NCBI GenBank assembly: GCA_029851415.1
Contig: CM056742.1
Span: 91,750,748 to 91,814,747, forward strand
Direction of reading: 5' to 3'
DNA: 64,000 nt
Source: Eretmocerus hayati
Taxonomy: Eukaryota > Arthropoda > Insecta > Hymenoptera > Aphelinidae
The notes beneath the pieces were generated by a model. It was given only the letters and a program-made list of their open reading frames with translations, searched no databases and had not been told where the DNA came from. Position 1 is the first letter of the stretch, and each line of letters opens with the position of its first letter. This document shows positions 58,240 through 64,000 of this stretch, piece after piece. Position numbers and translations under genes: made by a program.

Positions 58240-59928
58240 ATGTTCGGTAGAAAACCAACAACGTCGATCCCATCGGGAGATCGAGATGAGAGAATGACGA
58301 TTACGCCGGATGTTGCCGAAATACTCGGCAAGGATCCGCGATATGTAGAGGCAGCCAAGCTGGTTGCGAGTCACGATTATGAAGAGGTTATGGTTCGATT
58401 GAATGAGGCTGGTCTCAGTCTAGGTGGCACACGTAATGCTCTACGCGTACGTTTGCTCCGCCACAATCTTTTGACAATGAACCCAAGGGAAGATGTACCA
58501 TGGAACTCAGAGATTGACGAGCGTCCGAAGGGACACCCACCCCTCTCACCAGCTGCTTTACAGGTAATGGCAGATATAGAGGGCGTGGAGATCGGGAGTG
58601 AAAATGGATCCGAAGTCGAGTACGAGTATGTTGTGGATGATCCGCCGGTGGTGACCTCGTCAACCAGGGTAACACAGAGTGCAATTGTGAGTACTGTGGC
58701 CAACACGTGCTCAACGATGACCATCACGAGCTTGCATGGGTCCATAGCAACTCGAGGCCTCGTTCTGTCACCTGGATGTACGCATTTGCCTACCGCAGCT
58801 GAGTCTTCCCACCAGATAGGCCGCTATGCAACTTTCGCCGGGTGGGCCAACACCATGTTGCCTAACTCAGCCGATGCAGTTATCGGTTTATCTCAGACTG
58901 ATGTTACCAGACGGATAGGTGAAAGAGGTTCGAGTTTCGAAAAAACTTGGTCTCAGTTGCGAGATCGACTGGTCAGTTGCGAGATTGGAAACCAGGACAG
59001 CCATGAGAAGGTACTGTTGAATTTTTGTGATAGTCCGGAGTCTGTTAAATTTACTGGATCGGCAGTACGAGTTACGCCAGTTAGCCGAAGCTGGGAAGAT
59101 GAGAACCAGAATGGAGACGCTAGTGCATTGAACCCAGCACGAGGAGTTGTTGAGATAGAAGTCCGCCAAAGTAATGCCGAGAAGACTCATCATGATGGCC
59201 GAGGACAACCACAAACGATCCTGCTGCAGAAACAGCATGCAGAGAGGTCTGTAGATGTTCCCACGCGTCTCAAGAGTCGCTGCCAGTCGCACCATTCGTC
59301 GCATCAGGCGAGTGATTGGCTCTCGGAATCGCCGAGCCGTGACGAGACGAAGCCGAGGGTGTTAGATACACACCTTCCTGCTCTGAACGCCTCATCACAT
59401 CCCGCATCAGAGAAAAGACAGATGGAACATGGAGAATCAGTCGACAACCTCAAACTGAGTCAACCCATGACTGAGTTGGTATCGAGGGATTATAGGTATT
59501 TGGAGTTGGCGCAGCGAGTATGCCGCTTACCCTTCAACGAAGTGAAACGCCTCTTGTGCCACCGTGAACTCAACACTATGGGAAGTATCAGTACATTGAG
59601 AAGCAGACTGATTCGAGCGGATATATTGTGGATGAATCCGAATGAAGAAGTCCCGTGGAATTCGAAGATGGATGGACCCTTGCAAAAGTGCTCCTCTTGG
59701 TTCTCTATGAAACAAAGCCAGCCATTTTTCTTGGACGAGCCACGCCAGAGAACGGAGATCATCTCGCCAACCATCCGAGTTTCCATCACCGCGGTAATGC
59801 AAACTACGCCAACGGTGGCAACTGCGGTAATAGGTCCTGTGACAGTTGAGACTTTCAGTATCTCCCAAGCTGTGGTATCTACGGTAGAGGTGTCCAGTCT
59901 CGAGAGATTGATATCAGTCCTAATGTGA
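58240..59928 (+). CDS. Retroelement protein with two SAP-like repeats, unknown function
   Basis: 562 codons from the first in-frame ATG, with A at -3, a good animal context. Residues 32-90 and 417-475 are the two copies of a 59-residue module, identical at 26 of 59 positions with no gap. Both end in MNPxExVPWNS; the first begins DPRYVEAAKL and the second DYRYLELAQR. The middle of each (DYEEVMVRLNEAGLSLGGTR in the first) has the helix-turn-helix spacing and Gly/Thr turn of a SAP motif, a DNA/RNA-binding fold. The modules are separated by about 325 Ser/Thr/Glu-rich residues of probable disorder. The C-terminus is rich in Val/Thr/Ser. There is no CCHC knuckle, protease, YxDD or integrase motif. 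It occupies the gag position, so it may be an aberrant gag, or a captured nucleic-acid-binding protein. It is the only sizeable intact ORF of the element. Confidence 0.72.
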   Translation: MFGRKPTTSIPSGDRDERMTITPDVAEILGKDPRYVEAAKLVASHDYEEVMVRLNEAGLSLGGTRNALRVRLLRHNLLTMNPREDVPWNSEIDERPKGHPPLSPAALQVMADIEGVEIGSENGSEVEYEYVVDDPPVVTSSTRVTQSAIVSTVANTCSTMTITSLHGSIATRGLVLSPGCTHLPTAAESSHQIGRYATFAGWANTMLPNSADAVIGLSQTDVTRRIGERGSSFEKTWSQLRDRLVSCEIGNQDSHEKVLLNFCDSPESVKFTGSAVRVTPVSRSWEDENQNGDASALNPARGVVEIEVRQSNAEKTHHDGRGQPQTILLQKQHAERSVDVPTRLKSRCQSHHSSHQASDWLSESPSRDETKPRVLDTHLPALNASSHPASEKRQMEHGESVDNLKLSQPMTELVSRDYRYLELAQRVCRLPFNEVKRLLCHRELNTMGSISTLRSRLIRADILWMNPNEEVPWNSKMDGPLQKCSSWFSMKQSQPFFLDEPRQRTEIISPTIRVSITAVMQTTPTVATAVIGPVTVETFSISQAVVSTVEVSSLERLISVLM

Positions 59929-60082
59929 AGTCGAAAGAGAACGACGAGGGTCGAGGACAGATGCCTCCCCTCAGAAATCCGCCAGCTGAGTGAAGCGAAG
60001 TTGGGAAAACCTGTGTATTTTATGAGTTGTGTGAGTGGAGCAAATGCAATTGATGTCGGCTAACTCATCGAGCACCTGTCAG
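59929..60082 (+). other. Start of the long 3' non-coding region
   Basis: From the ORF stop to the purine tract (almost 4 kb) there is no credible ORF on either strand. This first part has no clear structure except the TCCGCC word at about 59979. Confidence 0.5.
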
Positions 60083-61984
60083 GAGTGAGGATCCCGGGAT
60101 CTACTCTTAGACCACGCTGCAGATGAGGTTAGCTAAGAAGTCTTGAGATGAAAATGCTGTGTGATTAGCCGTTGAAAGGAAAGAGAGGGAAGATAGCGAA
60201 GATTCATAGAGTTGTTGATGCGAGCGAAGAGTGTTTGAAACCGACAGTTTTGTAGCCGTTGGAATTCGAAGATTGTATGATTCGCCAAGTGGTCTGAGAT
60301 TATTTGATCAAGGTGTTTCGTCTTGTCTATCCGCCAAATGAGGGTCGTAGGGACCTACCCTCATTCCAATCCGCCACAAAATGTTTGCTCAGGGTTGCTG
60401 ACAGGACAGATCTGGCCTGCATCGATGCAAAGCCCCAAAGGTGGGCAGCGAGTGCAGGGGTCTGCCCTCGCGCCACGCTGTTGCAAGCAAAACCATAGGG
60501 CGAGGATCATGCAGATCTGCCCTTCAAAAGAAAAAAAAAACTTCCTCCGGGAAAGAATAGCCATCGATTAATGGCCATATGGATTTCTCCGACTGTCGGA
60601 GAAAAAAAGAGTGAGGATCGCGTGATCTACTCTTTCAACTCGCTGCCAGAAAGGGGAACACCAAGTCCCAGATGTCGAGTGGGTTCTGCCCGTTATGGTT
60701 GTATTCCGACAAGGTGGGGGTGAGGATCCCGATGGTCTGCCCTCGACCTGTGTTATGCGAAAGAGGAGAGAAATTCGTGAATCCGTTCGTTGAACGATCT
60801 GCTTTTCAGTCGCGATAGAAACTGGTAAGGAGTGAGGATCATGTGATCTACTCCCGATCAATTTGACGCGAAGAAAAAAATGCATGACTGGTGGCTTGGA
60901 AGCCGAGAGCTAGCCAACGCCAGTGTCAAGCCACAATTGAGCAGAACGTGTTCGTAACGGAGCAAGCAATCAGGAGCTGAGTCGCCCGGAGGCTTGACCA
61001 AGACTGAAAGACGAGAGAAAGAGGATCGTGGACATCCTCACTCGAGTCCTTGCTCCAGTAACGAACTTCATGAGTTATAAGAGATCTGCTCTCTAGTCGC
61101 GATTGAAACTTGAAAAGAGTGAGGATCATGTGATCTGCTCTGGTTTCAACCGATGAAGCGAATGACCAGAAGCTAAGGGGGCCGAAGGCTGCCCGGTCTT
61201 GTGTCAAGTAGCATGTGAGCAGAACGTTTCGTTGCTGAGCAGAAAAATCAGGAGCTGAGTCACATGGCGGTGACCAAGACTGAGAGATGAGAGAGCGAAG
61301 ATGGTGCACACTTCCTCTCAAATCCTTGTGCCAGTACCGAAATTTTTGTCGAGTGATTGTGTCGTAGAGACTCAGGAGCTGAGGCACCTAGAGAGGCCAG
61401 CCCAAGCCTGGGGAAGAGTGTCGTGAGAGAGATAGCGAAATCGAACCGGAGGATCGCGAGAGGATATGCTCCTTGGCTTGCGCAGGCCTAAGAGCACTAA
61501 TGTTGCCGATGAGAACCGGGCCAGAAGTTGTCTCCCGGAATCTCATCCATGCCACTGCCTCCACCGCACGTCCTCCATTTCCAAAGGGAACGGAGGTTTC
61601 TACGCCTGAACTCCGCCGTCATGATGAGGGACGCCTTAAATGATGCCGAGTGGGCTCGCGAGATGACTTCCGTCGACCGTGGAAAACTGAAACCGAGGTT
61701 GATGGTCGTGCGGACCTCACCTCGTTATTGTGGATTACATTAGAAGTCAGGAGGGTGAGGATCAGATGATCTACCCGAATGGCTTCCCAAGTCGCGAAGA
61801 AAGGTTAAGATCGTCAAATCTACCTTTTGAAGCGTTGACACGATGCACCAGGGGCGAGGATCATCCGATCTGCCTCGCGCCGTGTCAGAAAAAGTGAACT
61901 GAGGAGGCATAGATCGGACGATCTGCTTTCTATTTTATTTCAAATCGCAGACTTGAGGTTGAGGATCGAGTGGATCTAACCTCA
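60083..61984 (+). other. Array of at least 13 related stem-loops
   Basis: The consensus is S, GAG, GATC, N4-5, GATC, T, S', where S and S' are complementary arms of 4-9 bp that differ between copies. Members are at 60083-60106, 60337-60365, 60497-60523, 60606-60635, 60717-60743, 60829-60854, 61116-61141, 61694-61724, 61753-61776, 61800-61827, 61851-61876, 61903-61930 and 61954-61984. Outer arms include GAGT/ACTC, AGGGC/GCCCT, AAAGAGT/ACTCTTT, AAAGGT/ACCTTT and TGAGGTT/AACCTCA. The inner GATC/GATC is replaced by GGTC/GACC at 60337 and 61694. Starts are about 110 bp apart in 60497-60829 and 47-59 bp apart in 61694-61954. Paired changes point to a structure kept in RNA or single-stranded DNA. 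Confidence 0.8.
60910..61440 (+). repeat. 278-bp imperfect tandem repeat within the stem-loop region
   Basis: GTGTCAAG (60923 and 61201), GAGCAGAACG (60940 and 61217) and CAGGAGCTGAG (60971, 61249, 61373) recur at about 278 bp and then 124 bp. The first unit includes the stem-loop at 61116. Similar minus-strand peptide text in both halves is a side effect of the DNA repeat. Confidence 0.7.
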
Positions 61985-63892
61985 GCTGTAAAAAAAAAAG
62001 AAAAAAAAAAGAGAAGTGAGCGAAGTTGTTGAAGGAGACCACAGAGATTTGTTGTGGATTTCTGTTGAGTATTGATGAGTTAGTGAAATGGATGCTGAGA
62101 TGAAGAGTGAATAAATGCGAACGGGAGCGAATGAGTACGGAAATCTGAAGGATCCGCCACGAATAAATCCGCCACCAGGGACACTAGCCTTCTGAATTGA
62201 CGCCGGAATAGCCGGAAAAGTTAGTCAGAGATATAGGAAGTTCCTCAACAGTGGAAGGATTGAGAGATAATCGAGAACGGAGATTGTTCCATGTTCGTGC
62301 AGAGAAACTGAAGACGAGATCGCTGGTTTGGTAGATTTTTGTCGGGTATGCCTAAGAAGGATTGACTCTAGATAGGTCGTATGAGTGAATTGTGTAATTT
62401 GTAGTTGGATGAACTTGTTGAAATTTCAACAATTGAGTCCGAAATGAATCACAAATGCGAGCAAGTACACCTACAGAGGAGAAGATTCGCCTTCGAAAAT
62501 GACCTAGGATTGTGAATCAGGGAGAGTACGCCTATGTGTTTGGAGTCGAACAATGGGGTTGAATGAGTTGTCTCTTATCCGCCGAGTGCCGATAAAGACA
62601 GATGTGGAGAGTCTGAGGTGTGGTATACAGGCAACGTATGTTGATGTAACGCCAGAAAATTAGGAAAGAAGTCGCGAACAGGAGTAGTGTGATACAAGTG
62701 GCACGTTTCGAGATAAGTATCCGCCCGAGTGAAAAGTCTGAAGGATTGGTCGAGTTAGAGGAATCCGGAATCCATACGCAAGAAGAGTTGCTGGTGAAAA
62801 AAAAAAGAAATCCGAGTTTAGACGACTGAGAATGGGGAAGAGAAATAAGAAAAGAAGACAGCCATGACGATTGTATGAAAAGCAGATGTCATGAGTAGAA
62901 CGCCAAGAACGGCGTCCGTTGGAACGTTAGAGCTGTGATCAACGAAATCAGTATCCGATTGAACGACGGCAAAATGAAGTGTCATCGAGAAGTCAGGGAA
63001 CGCTGATGACCGTAGACGTTTCTGCGTTGCGTAGGGAACGCATAGCGCGAAGAGATTTCCGCCAGTCCGCCGAGATAGAGTCGCTCGTGAAGAGATGATT
63101 CGACAGAATTGCACAGAGAGGCTGTGCAAAACCGAAGACGAACGTGAGCAGGAATGGAAAGATGCAAAAATGTGCGTCGATCGAAGAGTTTGAAGCACAA
63201 TTCGTAGAAATGTTGACCTAGATTTTGGTCGGGAAAGTTGTTGGAATCACGAGCGGTGACCATGACTAGATGAACGATGTCTTGACTGAGTTGATTGAGG
63301 CGTCCGAGTTGACGCCAGATGGTCGATTGTGTATATCGTAGCGACTAAGAGTAACAGTGCGAGTTCCGAATCACAGACTGTCGTGACGAAGCGTAGATCA
63401 CGTTACCGATGACAGGATATGTTTCGATTGCAAATCTTCTTGTCGTTCTTTTCAAAAGCTTATGGCATCGGACTCTATGGAGTCGAGGAATTTCCGCCAG
63501 GGCTCGAGTATTCACTCAAACGTCCGCCGGGGGTCGAGTAGACTTCCCTAAATAGTCCGCCTAATGAGAGTATATTCCTTCTCCTCCACCCTTTTCCCCG
63601 AAACCCAGAGTCCGCTTCCTTGGGTGCTTTGAATTTTAGATAGCGTTGTAGTTGGGAATCCTTCCCTAGTAGTTGATTGTTCAGAGGATTTCTTTGAAAA
63701 TGATCGTTTTTTTTGATGAGTTGATTGGAATTTTGAATGTGGATTATTGTTGAATTTCGAATGATGAATTTATTTGTTATGATTTGAATTTTGATTTCTG
63801 TAGCAATGTATTATGATGATTAGAATCCGCCGAGGTAACGATGAGGGTGGGCACAGGGGAGACCAAGGCCACTTCGGTTCTGCTTCTCACCC
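61985..63892 (+). other. Non-coding 3' region of the retroelement
   Basis: Opens with an A-rich tract (about 61988-62010). No plus-strand ORF of note; minus-strand frames at 62818-63263 have no motif and no partner. The main visible structure is recurrence of TCCGCC words (62153, 62168, 62578, 62719, 63058, 63066, 63493, 63521, 63556, 63826). Two of these (63493, 63521) precede related GGGYTCGAGTA sequences. Confidence 0.55.
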
Positions 63893-63921
63893 AGGAGGGT
63901 GGGGGGAGAAGCCGGGGGTAA
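63893..63921 (+). other. Polypurine tract
   Basis: AGGAGGG, T, GGGGGGAGAAG, CC, GGGGG, TAA directly precedes the 3' LTR. This is the expected position and composition of the plus-strand primer, although two CC bases and a T interrupt it. Confidence 0.8.
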
Positions 63922-64000
63922 TGCAACGTGGACGTTGCAGCACGCTTTTCGTCTCCTCTCGTTAAACTCTCGTCGTCACCTCGGGCCAAGTAAATCAAGG
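63922..64000 (+). repeat. 3' LTR, first 79 bp
   Basis: Identical base for base to 55383-55461. The rest lies outside the window. Confidence 0.92.

Larger units (their letters stand above)
55383..64000 (+). mobile_element. Non-autonomous LTR retrotransposon with one SAP-like gene (runs off window)
   Basis: The element is delimited by identical direct repeats starting TGCAACGTGGACGTTGCA at 55383 and 63922. It has a tRNA-Arg primer site right after the first LTR and a purine tract right before the second. If the 3' LTR has the same 1404-bp length, the element is about 9.9 kb. The internal 7.1 kb holds a 122-bp tandem array, one 562-codon ORF and a stem-loop array. No protease, reverse transcriptase, RNase H or integrase was recognised, so it must rely on another element for mobility, like the LARD class described in plants. 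The 79 bp of 3' LTR that are visible are identical to the 5' LTR, suggesting recent insertion. Confidence 0.85.

Noticed and set aside
60361..61387. Minus-strand ORFs of 67-153 codons, one with an apparent internal protein repeat
   Set aside because: The protein repeat is explained by the 278-bp DNA repeat and the stem-loop array. No motif was found and the element is transcribed on the other strand.
60083..61984. Similarity of the TGAGGATCA stem-loops to the phage MS2 coat-protein hairpin or to HIV TAR
   Set aside because: Only a few bases are shared and the bulge and loop geometry differ. It is coincidence in a eukaryotic retroelement.

Overview
The window looks like repeat-dense heterochromatin from an animal, most likely an arthropod and perhaps an insect. 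The evidence is L2/CR1/Jockey-style non-LTR retrotransposon fragments, LTR elements whose primer-binding sites fit animal tRNA-Lys and tRNA-Arg, a TTAA-flanked MITE, a foldback element and a very large satellite array. The reverse-transcriptase tail of one LINE resembles LINEs I associate with parasitoid Hymenoptera, but I hold that weakly. I see no host protein-coding gene, no tRNA or rRNA gene and no prokaryotic or CRISPR system.

Layout. 1-5.2 kb: four LINE copies, all on the minus strand and head to tail. The first (A) keeps an ORF1 with a PHD-type zinc finger and the start of the ORF2 endonuclease. The other three are 5'-truncated 3' ends with tetranucleotide tails set against GA-rich tracts. 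One of them (C) is split by a 386-bp TTAA-flanked MITE. 5.8-8.7 kb: a 471-bp LTR with a tRNA-Lys-type primer site, followed by decayed internal sequence; no second LTR was found. 8.7-14.7 kb: non-coding sequence with several local repeat systems (33-bp repeats, palindrome-bearing repeats, a 633-bp tandem repeat, a foldback element with internally repetitive arms).

14.74-55.38 kb: about 40.6 kb of one satellite family in direct orientation. It mixes a 384-bp monomer with a 271-bp version lacking 113 bp, organised into higher-order repeats and recent block duplications (1522, 4047, 6199, 4662 bp and about 20 kb offsets). The left edge is diverged; the right part is homogeneous.

55.38-64.0 kb: an LTR retrotransposon inserted in the satellite, the most interesting object here. 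It has a 1404-bp 5' LTR, a tRNA-Arg(ACG) primer site directly after it, a 122-bp tandem array carrying CTCF-like motifs, one 562-codon ORF with two SAP-like repeats, an array of at least 13 related small stem-loops with compensatory base changes, a purine tract, and the first 79 bp of an identical 3' LTR. No protease, reverse transcriptase, RNase H or integrase ORF was recognised, so it appears to be a non-autonomous element with its own unusual gene and RNA structures.

Limits: everything was read by eye. Identities, copy numbers and family names need alignment and database searches. Several apparent ORFs begin only at TTG or GTG, which is not credible for an animal gene; starts given here were moved to ATG where one exists.
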